Shown here: positions 16,442-24,767 of the stretch, one piece after another | Layout: every line of letters starts with the position of its first letter | Position numbering within the stretch: position 1 is the first letter of the stretch | Translations under genes and position numbers: made by a program | Notes under the pieces: generated by a model | What the model saw: only the letters and a program-made list of their open reading frames with translations | The model's database searches: none | What the model was told of the DNA's origin: nothing | Source of the DNA: Comamonas phosphati | GTDB taxonomy: Bacteria; Pseudomonadota; Gammaproteobacteria; Burkholderiales; Burkholderiaceae_C | NCBI RefSeq assembly: GCF_014637085.1 | Contig: NZ_BMEU01000011.1 | Location: 62,001-126,000 of the forward strand | Direction of reading: 5' to 3' | Length of the DNA stretch: 64,000 nt

Positions 16442-17653
16442 TCAAAGTGCCAGGCCCTGGGCCAGCGCCCGGGCCTGCCCGGGCGTGTAGCCCAGCGCGG
16501 TCAGGATCTCCAGGCTGTGCTCGCCCAGCTTGGGCGACGACAGGCGCACTTGCAGGTGTTTGCCGTCCAGCGTGAGCGGCAGCAGCACGGTCTTGCTTGC
16601 GCGGCCGTCGGGCAGGGCCATGGATGCCAGCGTGCCGGTGGCGTTCAGGTGCTCGTCCTCGAGCAGGTCGTGGGGGCGGGCAATGGGGGCGAACGGCAGG
16701 CCATGCTCCTCGAACACCCGGGCGATGTGGGCCGCGCTGTAGCCGGCCATTTTTTCGCGCAGCAGCGGCATGAGCCAACTGCGCGCCTGCACGCGGTCGT
16801 TGTTGCTGGCCAGGCGTGGATCGTCGCGCCACTGGCCCAGGTCGAAGGCATCGCAGAACGCGCGCCAGGCGCCGTCGCTGACCACGGCCAGGAAGATCTG
16901 TTCGCCGCCCTGGACTTCGAACACGTCGTAGATGGCCCAGGCCGAAATGCGCGCCGGCATGGGCGCCGCGGGCTTGCCGGTGACGGCGTACTGCATCATG
17001 TGCTGGGCGATCAGAAAGACGTTGTTCTCGAACAGCGCGCTCTGCACCTCCTGGCCCTTGCCGGTCTTCTCGCGCTGGGCCAGCGCCGCCATGGCGCCCA
17101 TGGCACCGAACATGCCGCCCATGATGTCGTTGACGCTGGCGCCGGCACGCAGCGGATCGCCGGGACGGCCCGTCATATAGGCCAGGCCGCCCATCATCTG
17201 CACCACCTCGTCCAGCGCCGTGCGGTGCTCGTAGGGGCCGGGCAGAAAGCCCTTGTGGCTCACGTAGATGAGGCGCGGAAAGCGCTCCTTGAGGCTGTCG
17301 TAGTCCAGGCCCAGCTTTTGCATGGTGCCGGGCTTGAAGTTCTCGGTGACCACGTCGGCCGAGGCGATCAGGCGCAGCGCGGCTTCCCTGCCTTCGGGCG
17401 TGAGCAGGTCCAGCGTGAGGCTTTTCTTGTTGCGGTTGAACAGCGGAAAAAACCCCGCGCCCGAGCCCAGCAGCTTGCGCGTGGCATCGCCATTGCGGCC
17501 GTGGCCCACGGGCTCGACCTTGATGACTTCGGCGCCCAGGTCGGCCAGCATCAGCCCGCAGCTGGGGCCCATGACCATGTGGGTGAATTCGACCACGCGG
17601 ATGCCGGAATAGGGCAGGGGCGTGGCGGCGGAGGTTGTCGAGGGTTGGTTCAT
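16442..17653 (-). CDS. CaiB/BaiF family (class III) CoA-transferase
   Basis: A 403-residue class III CoA-transferase. The N-terminal signature GIRVVEFTHMVMGPSCG...LADLGAEVIKVEP is present, and the catalytic aspartate should be D176 in ASVNDIMGGMFG. These enzymes move CoA between acyl-CoA donors (often succinyl-CoA) and free carboxylates through a glutamyl-type anhydride on that aspartate. The start ATG 17653 lies 11 bases after the HMG-CoA-lyase-like stop; a TTG at 17668 is a less likely start. With the lyase upstream, a plausible job is activating 3-hydroxy-3-methylglutarate or a similar branched acid before cleavage. Confidence 0.9.
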   Translation of the reverse strand: MNQPSTTSAATPLPYSGIRVVEFTHMVMGPSCGLMLADLGAEVIKVEPVGHGRNGDATRKLLGSGAGFFPLFNRNKKSLTLDLLTPEGREAALRLIASADVVTENFKPGTMQKLGLDYDSLKERFPRLIYVSHKGFLPGPYEHRTALDEVVQMMGGLAYMTGRPGDPLRAGASVNDIMGGMFGAMGAMAALAQREKTGKGQEVQSALFENNVFLIAQHMMQYAVTGKPAAPMPARISAWAIYDVFEVQGGEQIFLAVVSDGAWRAFCDAFDLGQWRDDPRLASNNDRVQARSWLMPLLREKMAGYSAAHIARVFEEHGLPFAPIARPHDLLEDEHLNATGTLASMALPDGRASKTVLLPLTLDGKHLQVRLSSPKLGEHSLEILTALGYTPGQARALAQGLAL

Positions 17654-17664
17654 GGGATGGCAGA

Positions 17665-18600
17665 TCAATAGGAATGCGGAACAAAACCCTTGGGCAGGCC
17701 GGCCAGCGGCAGCATGCCGTAGAGCTCCTCGCCCGGCAGGCCGGCGGCCAGCGCCCGGCGCGCGGCCATGAGGCGCTCCAGGTCCACGCCGGTACGTATG
17801 CCCATGGCCTCGAACATAAAGACCAGGTCCTCGGTCACCACGTTGCCGGAGGCGCCCGGCGCATAGGGGCAGCCGCCCAGCCCGGCCTGCGAGGCATCGA
17901 AGGTGCGCACGCCCGCTTCGTAGGCGGCCAGGCAGTTGGCCAGGCCCAGGCCACGCGTGTTGTGCATATGGGCGGCGCCGGCCTGCGCGCCCAGCTCGGC
18001 GCGCAGCCGCGTGAACAGGCGCCTGGCCTGGGCCGGGTTGGCCATGCCCGTGGTGTCCGACAGGCCCGATTCGTCGGCGCCCGCGGCCACGCAGGCCACG
18101 GCCAGGGCGATCACCTCGTCCTCGGGCACCAGGCCCTGCAAGGTGCAGCCGAAGGCCGTGGAGATGCCGGCCTCGATATGCACCCGGGGGGCGATCTCGT
18201 CGCGCAGCCGGGCGATGGCGCGCACTTCCTCGACCATCTGCGCTGGCGTCTTGCGCACATTGGCCATGGAATGCGCGGGGCTGGCCGACACCGGCAGCGT
18301 GATCTTGTGCGCGCCGGCGCGCATGGCGGTTTCCGCGCCCTTGAGGTTGGGCACCAGCGCCATGACGGTGAGGCCGGGGTGGGTGATGGCGTGGACGACG
18401 ACCTGGGCGGCGTCGGCCATCTGCGGCAGCAGCTTGGGCGAGACAAAGGAGCCGACCTCGATCTCCTGCAGGCCGGCCGCGGCCAGGGCGGCGATCCAGG
18501 CGTGCTTGTGCTCCGTGGCCATGGTGGAAGCCACGGACTGCAGGCCGTCGCGCGGGCCGACTTCACTGATGAGAACCTCGAAACGGGGGTGATATGACAT
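17665..18600 (-). CDS. hydroxymethylglutaryl-CoA lyase family protein
   Basis: A 311-residue DRE-TIM (HMGL-like) enzyme. It opens with the metal-site signature SEVGPRDGLQS, has HIEAGISTAFGCTLQG and the histidine pair HMHNTRGLGLAN, and contains the HMG-CoA lyase active-site loop AGLGGCPYAPGASGNVVTED, including its catalytic cysteine. The reaction is HMG-CoA to acetyl-CoA plus acetoacetate, or cleavage of a close analogue. It is the first gene of a minus-strand operon with the CoA-transferase and the Bug pseudogene and is divergent from an IclR regulator. ATG 18600 has no strong ribosome site. A longer open frame upstream is antisense to the regulator gene and was rejected. Confidence 0.92.
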   Translation of the reverse strand: MSYHPRFEVLISEVGPRDGLQSVASTMATEHKHAWIAALAAAGLQEIEVGSFVSPKLLPQMADAAQVVVHAITHPGLTVMALVPNLKGAETAMRAGAHKITLPVSASPAHSMANVRKTPAQMVEEVRAIARLRDEIAPRVHIEAGISTAFGCTLQGLVPEDEVIALAVACVAAGADESGLSDTTGMANPAQARRLFTRLRAELGAQAGAAHMHNTRGLGLANCLAAYEAGVRTFDASQAGLGGCPYAPGASGNVVTEDLVFMFEAMGIRTGVDLERLMAARRALAAGLPGEELYGMLPLAGLPKGFVPHSY

Positions 18601-18635
18601 GGGGCCTGTGCCTGCTGCTGTTGAATTTGCGTCGA

Positions 18636-18673
18636 TAGAATGTTCTAATAGATAGAACTTAATTCTTTCTATT
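18636..18673. promoter_or_regulatory. inverted repeat in the lyase/IclR divergent promoter (probable IclR operator)
   Basis: AATAGATAGAA (18647-18657) and TTCTTTCTATT (18663-18673) form an inverted repeat with 10 of 11 pairs matching across CTTAA. An overlapping smaller one, TAGAA/TTCTA, lies at 18636-18647. The AT-rich block is in the 186-base gap between the two divergent genes, about 35 bases from the lyase start. IclR-family proteins usually bind such palindromes near their own gene; the assignment to this regulator is inference. Confidence 0.6.
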
Positions 18674-18786
18674 GAAATACTGCTTGCGGCTTGCTTTGCT
18701 GTCAAGACGCAGGTTGGGAGCTTTTCATCGCCGGGCCGCCCCAAGATGAAAAGTCCCCTCTTGGGGGAGCATGGGGAGTCATTTTT

Positions 18787-19515
18787 ATGCCGCGTAAATC
18801 CGTGACCGAATCGGTGGCCGACGAAAATGCCGCGCCCGGCGGCGTGGCCGCCGTGGACCGGGCCCTGAGCGTGCTCGCCGCCTTCCGCGACGGCGATGTG
18901 GCGCTGAGCCTGGCCGAGCTGGCCGATCGCACCCGCCTCTACAAGAGCACCGTGCTGCGGCTGCTGGCCTCGCTGGAGCATGGTGGCTGGGTGGTGCGCC
19001 AGGACGACGGCCGCTATGCGGTGGGCCCGGCCGTATCGCGGCTGCATGCGGTCTATGCGCAGAGCTTTTCGCTGGACAGGCTGGTCATGCCCGCGCTGCG
19101 CGCCCTGGTACAGGCCACGGGCGAGAGTGCGGCCTACCATGTGCGCCAGGGCAGGGACCGGCTGTGCCTGTACCGCGTGGATTCCCCGCACCCGGTGCGC
19201 GACCATGCGCGTGCCGGCGACCTGCTGCCGCTGGGCAAGGGCGCCGGCGGGCGGGTGCTGGTGGCCTTCGATCCCGAGCTGGGCGACTGGGTGAAGAAGG
19301 ACCGGGCGCACTATGCCCGGGTGCGCGCCAACGGCTACGAAGCCCTGGTGGGCGACCGGCACAGCGAGATCGCGGGCATCTCGGCCCCGGTATTGCGCAA
19401 GGACGGTGAACTTGCGGCCGCGCTGACGCTGACCATGCCCGTGCACCGCTATGACGAGCGCTATGTGAAGAAGGTGCTGGAGGCTGCACGCGCGCTGGGG
19501 GCGCAACTGCCTTGA
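18787..19515 (+). CDS. IclR family transcriptional regulator
   Basis: A 242-residue regulator with an N-terminal winged helix-turn-helix (VAAVDRALSVLAAFRDG...SLAELADRTRLYKSTVLRLL, about residues 19-60) and a C-terminal IclR ligand domain (DRLVMPALRALVQATGESAAYHV to the end). IclR proteins bind small carboxylic or aromatic effectors. The divergent HMG-CoA-lyase/CoA-transferase operon is the obvious target, through the palindromes between them. ATG 18787 is preceded by a GGGGAG about 10 bases upstream; an in-frame earlier start near 18691 would read through a repeat-like stretch and was rejected. Confidence 0.9.
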   Translation: MPRKSVTESVADENAAPGGVAAVDRALSVLAAFRDGDVALSLAELADRTRLYKSTVLRLLASLEHGGWVVRQDDGRYAVGPAVSRLHAVYAQSFSLDRLVMPALRALVQATGESAAYHVRQGRDRLCLYRVDSPHPVRDHARAGDLLPLGKGAGGRVLVAFDPELGDWVKKDRAHYARVRANGYEALVGDRHSEIAGISAPVLRKDGELAAALTLTMPVHRYDERYVKKVLEAARALGAQLP

Positions 19516-19551
19516 TGGCGATGGTTTCCTCAAACGCAAAAGTACGAAAGC

Positions 19552-19575
19552 AAAAGCCCCGCAGTTGCGGGGCTT
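19552..19575 (-). terminator. bidirectional terminator between IclR gene and fabI
   Basis: A perfect 9-bp stem AAGCCCCGC (19554-19562) / GCGGGGCTT (19567-19575) with a 4-base loop. The minus-strand side continues into TTTTGCTTTCG, so it most likely ends fabI transcription; convergent IclR transcripts may also stop here. Confidence 0.75.
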
Positions 19576-19591
19576 GGGATGCAGCGAGGGG

Positions 19592-19661
19592 TAAAAACTG
19601 GCGTGGCCCAAAGCGAGGGGCTGCAAGCAATGGCCGACCCGCCGCGTAGCGGCTCAGGGGG
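19592..19661 (-). repeat. CCCCCTGAG element, copy a (after fabI)
   Basis: On the minus strand, 8 bases after the fabI stop, the sequence reads CCCCCTGAGCCGCTACGCGG and later TTGGGCCACGCCAG. It is the most diverged of five copies in this window that begin at or just after a stop codon in the same orientation as the gene before them. Confidence 0.55.
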
Positions 19662-19669
19662 TTACACGT

Positions 19670-20470
19670 TTACACCTGGTCGGCGGACAGGCCGGCCGTC
19701 TGGCTGAAGCCGCCGTCCACATAGGTGATCTCGGCGGTCATGCCCGAAGCCAGGTCGGACAGCAGGAAGGCGGCCACATTGCCCACGTCCTCGATGGTCA
19801 CGTTGCGGCGCAGAGGGGCGGCGTCAGCCACGCGGCCCAGCAGCTTGCCGAAGTCCTTGATGCCCGAGGCGGCCAGGGTCTTGATGGGGCCGGCGGAAAT
19901 GCCGTTGGCGCGGATGGCGCGGCCGTCGGCCGTGCGGCCCACGGCCTCGGCCAGGTAGCGCACGGAAGCTTCCAGCGAAGCCTTGGCCAGGCCCATGGTG
20001 TTGTAGTTGGGGATGGAGCGCAGCGCGCCCAGGTAGGACAGGGTCAGCAGCGAGGATTTGTCGTTGAGGTAGGGCAGGGCTGCCTTGGCCATGGCCGGGA
20101 AGCTGTAGGCGCTGATGTCGTGGGCGATCTTGAAGGATTCGCGCGACAGCCCTTCGAGGAAGTTGCCGGCAATGGCCTCGCGCGGTGCAAAGCCGATGGA
20201 GTGCACGAAGCCGTCGAATTGGCCCCAGGCATCGCCCAGGCCCTTGAACATGGCTTCGATCTGTGCATCGTCGCCCACGTCGCAGTCGAAGATCAGCTTG
20301 GAGCCGAATTCGGCGGCGAACTCGGTGATGCGGTCCTTGAAACGCTCGCCCACATAGCTGAAAGCCAGCTCCGCGCCCTGCTCGTGGCAGGCCTTGGCGA
20401 TGCCGTAGGCAATGGAGCGGTTGGACAGAACGCCCGTGATCAGCAGTTTTTTACCGGCGAGAAAACCCAT
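19670..20470 (-). CDS. fabI: enoyl-[acyl-carrier-protein] reductase FabI (NADH)
   Basis: A 266-residue short-chain-dehydrogenase-fold enzyme that reduces enoyl-ACP in the last step of each fatty-acid elongation cycle. The FabI-type cofactor segment [17 protein letters not shown] (residues 8-24), the [20 protein letters not shown] stretch with the catalytic Tyr and Lys six residues apart, and the C-terminal [14 protein letters not shown] are all intact. It is the target of triclosan-type inhibitors. ATG 20470 (MGFLAGKK) is the family start; an upstream extension lies in the divergent yejA promoter region. It is divergent from yejA and followed by a repeat element and a terminator. Confidence 0.96.
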   Translation of the reverse strand: MGFLAGKKLLITGVLSNRSIAYGIAKACHEQGAELAFSYVGERFKDRITEFAAEFGSKLIFDCDVGDDAQIEAMFKGLGDAWGQFDGFVHSIGFAPREAIAGNFLEGLSRESFKIAHDISAYSFPAMAKAALPYLNDKSSLLTLSYLGALRSIPNYNTMGLAKASLEASVRYLAEAVGRTADGRAIRANGISAGPIKTLAASGIKDFGKLLGRVADAAPLRRNVTIEDVGNVAAFLLSDLASGMTAEITYVDGGFSQTAGLSADQV

Positions 20471-20582
20471 TATTGTTCTCCAGGAAAGGATGGTGGAATT
20501 TGGTTGCACCCGAGTCGGGCTGGCCCGCCAGGTGTCAGAGTCCGCCAGATTGGCAGTGCCTCGTGTAGGGCAGAATTGTCGC

Positions 20583-22442
20583 ATGCGCCATTGGTTGATT
20601 TCCACGCTGCTGCTCGCAAGTGCTGCGGGCAGTGCTCCCGCCCGGGCGGACCACGCCTACGCCCTCTGGGGAAAGCCGCTGTATCCGCCGGGCTTTGCCC
20701 ATTTTTCCTATGTCAATCCCCAGGCACCCAAGGGAGGGGAGCTGCGGCTGGTGAGCAACCTGCGCATGTCCACCTTCGACAAATACAACCCGTTCACGAT
20801 CAAAGGGTCGGCGCCGGCCTATCTGACCGAGCTGATGTTCGACACCCTGCTGACGCCTTCGCTGGACGAGACGGCCACGGGCTACGGGCTGCTGGCCGAG
20901 GACGTGACGGTGGCGCCCGACGGTCTGTCGGCCAGCTTCAGGCTGCGGCCCGAGGCGCGCTTTCACAACGGCAAGCCGGTGGCGGCCGCCGACGTCAAGC
21001 ACAGCTACGAGACCCTGGTCGGCCCCCAGGCGCTGCCGGGCTACAAGACGCTGCTGTTCGATGTGGACGGTGTCGATGTGGTCGATGAGCGCACGGTGCG
21101 CTTTCGCTTCAGGCAACCCAACCGCGAGCTGCCGCTGGTCGTGGGCGCTCTGCCCATCTTCAGCCGCGACTGGGGCCTGGAAAACGGCAAGCCCAAGCCC
21201 TTCGATCAGGTGGTGACCGACATCCCCATCGGCAGCGGTCCGTACCGGATCGGCCCGGTGCGCTTCGGCAAGGACATCACCTATGTGCGCGATCCCGGCT
21301 ACTGGGCCAAAAATCTGCCGGTGCGCGTGGGAGCAGCCAATTTCGACAAGGTCACGGTCAAGATCTACCGGGACAACACGGCCCGGCTGGAGGCGCTCAA
21401 GGCCGGCGAGTTCGATCTGATGCGTTTTTTCAGCGCTGGCGACTGGGCGCGGCGCCTGTACGGCAAGCGCTTCGATTCGGGGCAACTGGTCAAGGGCGAG
21501 TTCGCCAACCGCCTGCCTTCGGGCTTCCAGAGCTATGTGCTCAACACGCGCAGGCCGCTGCTGCAGGATGTGCGCGTGCGCGAGGCCCTGGGCCTGGCGC
21601 TGGACTTCGAGTGGATGAACCGCCAGATGTTCTACGGTTCCTACCAGCGCGTGCACGGACTGTTCGGCAACACGGCCTGCGAGACCCACGGCATGCCCGA
21701 TGCGCAGGAGCTGGCGTTGATGGAGCCCTGGAAAAAGGATATTCCGGCCGCAGCCTTCGGCCTCATGACCGAGCCGCCGCGCACCAGCGACGGTTCAAGC
21801 GATGGTGCGGGGGGCGGCCAGACCCTGCGCGACAACCTGCGCAAGGCCCAGCAACTGCTGCGCGATGCGGGCTGGACCGTGCAGGGCGGCGTGCTGCGCA
21901 ATGCCCGGGGCGAGGCCATGGAGCTGGAATACCTGGACAGCAGCGAGACCGGCATGCGCCAGGTGGCGCCCTGGCTGCGCAATCTGGAAAAGCTGGGCAT
22001 ACGGTTGCGCTTTCGCCCGGTGGACTTCGCGCTGTACCAGCAGCGCGTGGACAAGTTCGACTACGACATGATCTCCATCGCCTACCAGGGGACGAACAAT
22101 CCCGGCCAGGAATTCGCCGACCTGTTCGGCAGCCGTTCGGCCGACACCGAGGGAGCGGGCAATTTCCCGGGCGTGAAGAACCCGGCGGTCGACGCCATCA
22201 TCCGCAAGATGACCGAGGCCAAGTCCGAGGCGGAGCTGCTGCCGGCCTGCCATGCGCTGGACCGCATCATCGCCGCCGGTCACTACCTGATTCCGCAATG
22301 GAGCGCGGGCACGCACCGCATGGTCTACGACTCCTGGCGCCTGGTGCGCCCGGCCGTGGTGCCGCCCTACGCGCCGGGCGAGACCTGGGCCATCAATACC
22401 TGGTGGGCGCGCCTTCCACCGCGCACGGCGCCGGCGCCTTGA
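20583..22442 (+). CDS. yejA: YejA-like periplasmic oligopeptide-binding protein
   Basis: A 619-residue cluster C solute-binding protein with a signal peptide (residues 1-22, ending PARA). The mature start [29 protein letters not shown] is characteristic of YejA rather than OppA or DppA. It would capture peptides in the periplasm for the YejBEF importer encoded directly downstream; in enterobacteria this system imports microcin C-type nucleotide-peptides and host antimicrobial peptides. I used ATG 20583, immediately before the signal peptide. The gene starts a plus-strand operon divergent from fabI, and its stop is 73 bases before yejB. Confidence 0.88.
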   Translation: MRHWLISTLLLASAAGSAPARADHAYALWGKPLYPPGFAHFSYVNPQAPKGGELRLVSNLRMSTFDKYNPFTIKGSAPAYLTELMFDTLLTPSLDETATGYGLLAEDVTVAPDGLSASFRLRPEARFHNGKPVAAADVKHSYETLVGPQALPGYKTLLFDVDGVDVVDERTVRFRFRQPNRELPLVVGALPIFSRDWGLENGKPKPFDQVVTDIPIGSGPYRIGPVRFGKDITYVRDPGYWAKNLPVRVGAANFDKVTVKIYRDNTARLEALKAGEFDLMRFFSAGDWARRLYGKRFDSGQLVKGEFANRLPSGFQSYVLNTRRPLLQDVRVREALGLALDFEWMNRQMFYGSYQRVHGLFGNTACETHGMPDAQELALMEPWKKDIPAAAFGLMTEPPRTSDGSSDGAGGGQTLRDNLRKAQQLLRDAGWTVQGGVLRNARGEAMELEYLDSSETGMRQVAPWLRNLEKLGIRLRFRPVDFALYQQRVDKFDYDMISIAYQGTNNPGQEFADLFGSRSADTEGAGNFPGVKNPAVDAIIRKMTEAKSEAELLPACHALDRIIAAGHYLIPQWSAGTHRMVYDSWRLVRPAVVPPYAPGETWAINTWWARLPPRTAPAP

Positions 22443-22515
22443 ACCTGTCGATCAGGTTGCAAAGCGTCACAGGCCCGGGATTTGGCCCGCGGCGCTCTGG
22501 ACATAATGCGAATCT

Positions 22516-23544
22516 ATGTGGGCTTACATACTCAAGCGCTTGTTGTTGATGGTGCCGACCTTGCTGGGCGTGCTGCTCATGACCTTCGTGGTCGTCCAGT
22601 TCGTGCCCGGCGGTCCGGTGGAGCAGTACCTGGCCGAGGCCAAGGCCGGCGCCGGCCGTGGGGCCGAGGGCGGCGGCATGGCCTACCGCGGCGCGCAGGG
22701 GGTGGACCCCCAGCGCGTCGAGCAGATCAAGGCGCTGTACGGCTTCGACAAGCCGGCCCATGTGCGCTTTTGGCAGATGCTGGGCCGGTTCGCGCGGTTC
22801 GATCTGGGGCGCAGCTTTTTCCAGAACAAGGAGGTGTGGCAGCTGATCAAGGAGAAGCTGCCCGTCTCGGCCAGCCTGGGGCTGTGGACCTTCTTCATCA
22901 GCTATCTGGTGGCCGTGCCGCTGGGCATTGCCAAGGCCGTGCGCGCGGGCTCGCGCTTCGATCTGGCCACCACGCTGCTGATCCTGGTGGGCTATGCCAT
23001 ACCGGGCTTTGTGCTGGGCTTGGCGCTGCTGGTGATCTTCGGCGGGCAGCTGCAGTGGTTTCCGCTGCGCGGCCTCACTTCGGCCCACTGGGATGAACTG
23101 GGCTGGGGCGCGCGCATCGTCGACTACCTGTGGCATATCACCTTGCCCGTGATCGCCATGGTGGCGGGCAGTTTCGCCGTCACGGCCATGCTGACCAAGA
23201 ATGCCTTTCTCGAGGAAATCCGCAAGCAGTATGTGCTGACGGCCAGGGCCAAGGGCTTGCCCGAGCGCCAGGTGCTCTACGGCCATGTGCTGCGCAATGC
23301 GCTGATTCCCATCGTCACGGGCTTTCCGGCGGCCTTCATCGGTGCCTTCTTCACGGGCTCGCTGCTCATAGAGACCCTGTTCTCGCTCGACGGTCTGGGC
23401 CTGCTGAGCTACGAGAGCGTGATCCGGCGCGACTATCCCGTGGTGCTGGGCACCTTGTTCCTGTTCACGCTGATCGGTCTGGTGACCAAACTGGTCAGCG
23501 ATCTTTGCTATGTCTGGGTGGATCCGCGTGTACGGTTTGACTGA
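22516..23544 (+). CDS. yejB: YejB-like ABC transporter permease
   Basis: A 342-residue inner-membrane permease with six helices. It opens with the OppB-type MWAYILKRLLLMVPTLLGVLLMTF segment but has the longer first periplasmic loop (PVEQYLAEAKAG...YRGAQGVDPQRVEQI) that marks YejB. The coupling-helix region RKQYVLTARAKGLPERQVLYGHVLRNALIP is intact. It pairs with YejE to form the channel for peptides delivered by YejA. Its TGA is abutted by repeat element copy b, which fills most of the 107 bases before yejE. Confidence 0.9.
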   Translation: MWAYILKRLLLMVPTLLGVLLMTFVVVQFVPGGPVEQYLAEAKAGAGRGAEGGGMAYRGAQGVDPQRVEQIKALYGFDKPAHVRFWQMLGRFARFDLGRSFFQNKEVWQLIKEKLPVSASLGLWTFFISYLVAVPLGIAKAVRAGSRFDLATTLLILVGYAIPGFVLGLALLVIFGGQLQWFPLRGLTSAHWDELGWGARIVDYLWHITLPVIAMVAGSFAVTAMLTKNAFLEEIRKQYVLTARAKGLPERQVLYGHVLRNALIPIVTGFPAAFIGAFFTGSLLIETLFSLDGLGLLSYESVIRRDYPVVLGTLFLFTLIGLVTKLVSDLCYVWVDPRVRFD

Positions 23545-23620
23545 CCCCCTGAGCGGCTGCGCCGCTTCCCCCAAGGGACGACACCTTCGCGGCGAGGCGG
23601 CTCTTGCTTGGTGTCTCTGG
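23545..23620 (+). repeat. CCCCCTGAG element, copy b (between yejB and yejE)
   Basis: The element begins at the base after the yejB stop: CCCCCTGAGCGGCTGCGCCG, then CTTCCCCCAAGGGACGACAC, CTTCGCGGCGAGGCGGCTCT and TGCTTGGTGTCTCTGG. It lies inside the yejABEF operon, so it cannot be an efficient terminator. It shares nearly all of its blocks with copy d and most with copy e. Confidence 0.75.
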
Positions 23621-23651
23621 TTTGCATGTGCTTTTTTGGGGAGGCACTGAG

Positions 23652-24767
23652 ATGGCAGCCACTGTGTCTGTATCGGACTCCCCCGGCAAGCGCGCCTGGC
23701 TGCGCTTTCGGCGCAACCGCCTGGGCTACTGGAGCCTGGTTCTGTTCTGCGTGATGGTGGTGCTGAGCCTGGGCGCCGAGCTGGTCAGCAACGACCGGCC
23801 GCTGGTCGTGCACTACGAAGGCCGGAACTACTGGCCGCTGTGGAACGACTACCCGGAGAAAACCTTCGGCGGCGACTTCGAGACACCGACCGACTATCTG
23901 GACCCCTACATCCGCGACAGGCTGACCGCGGGCGACAACTGGGCCTGGTTCACGCTCAACCCCTATGGGCCCAATACGCTGAACTACTTTGCCCAGGAGC
24001 CCAACCCCTCGGCGCCATCCCGGGCCAACTGGCTGGGCACCGACGACCGCGGGCGTGACCTGCTGGCCCAGCTGATCTACGGCTTTCGCATCAGCGTGCT
24101 GTTTGCGCTGGCGCTGACGGCCATCGGCGTGGCGCTGGGCGTGGTCACGGGGGCGGTCCAGGGCTTCTTTGGCGGCAAGACGGACCTGGCCTTCCAGCGC
24201 TTCATCGAGATCTGGGGTTCCATGCCCGAGCTGTACCTGCTCATCATCTTCAGCGCCGTGTTCGCACCCAGCGTCTCGCTGCTGCTGGTGCTGCTGTCCC
24301 TGTTCGGCTGGATGGGCCTGTCCGACTATGTGCGCGCCGAATTCCTGCGCAACCGCCAGCTCGACTATGTGAAGTCCGCCCGGGCTTTGGGCGTGAGCAA
24401 CTGGCAGATCATCAAGCGCCACATCCTGCCCAACAGCATGACGCCCGTGGTCACCTTCTTGCCGTTTCGCATGAGCGCGGCCATTCTGGCGCTGACTTCG
24501 CTGGATTTCCTGGGCCTGGGCGTTCCGCCGGGCACGCCCAGCCTGGGCGAGCTGCTCTCCCAGGGCAAGAACAATATCGATGCGTGGTGGATCTCGCTGA
24601 CCACGTTCGCGGTGCTGGTCGTCACGCTGCTGCTGCTGACCTTCATGGGCGATGCGCTGCGCGATGCGCTGGACCCGCGCAAGGCGGCCAGCACGCCGGC
24701 TGCGCCTGCCGTGCCGGCGGCGCCAGGCGGTTCCGCCGTCGTGGCTGCGACCCGGGGGGCGGCATGA
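23652..24767 (+). CDS. yejE: YejE-like ABC transporter permease
   Basis: A 371-residue permease of the DppC/OppC family. The N-terminal helix follows RFRRNRLGYWSLVLF, and the long periplasmic segment with HYEGRNYWPLWNDYPEKTFGG is diagnostic for YejE. The coupling region RAEFLRNRQLDYVKSARALGVSNWQIIKRHILPN is present. The C-terminus carries an Ala/Pro-rich tail. The ATG at 23652 has GGGGAGG about 8 bases upstream. The stop codon overlaps the yejF start (ATGA at 24764-24767), indicating translational coupling. Confidence 0.9.
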   Translation: MAATVSVSDSPGKRAWLRFRRNRLGYWSLVLFCVMVVLSLGAELVSNDRPLVVHYEGRNYWPLWNDYPEKTFGGDFETPTDYLDPYIRDRLTAGDNWAWFTLNPYGPNTLNYFAQEPNPSAPSRANWLGTDDRGRDLLAQLIYGFRISVLFALALTAIGVALGVVTGAVQGFFGGKTDLAFQRFIEIWGSMPELYLLIIFSAVFAPSVSLLLVLLSLFGWMGLSDYVRAEFLRNRQLDYVKSARALGVSNWQIIKRHILPNSMTPVVTFLPFRMSAAILALTSLDFLGLGVPPGTPSLGELLSQGKNNIDAWWISLTTFAVLVVTLLLLTFMGDALRDALDPRKAASTPAAPAVPAAPGGSAVVAATRGAA

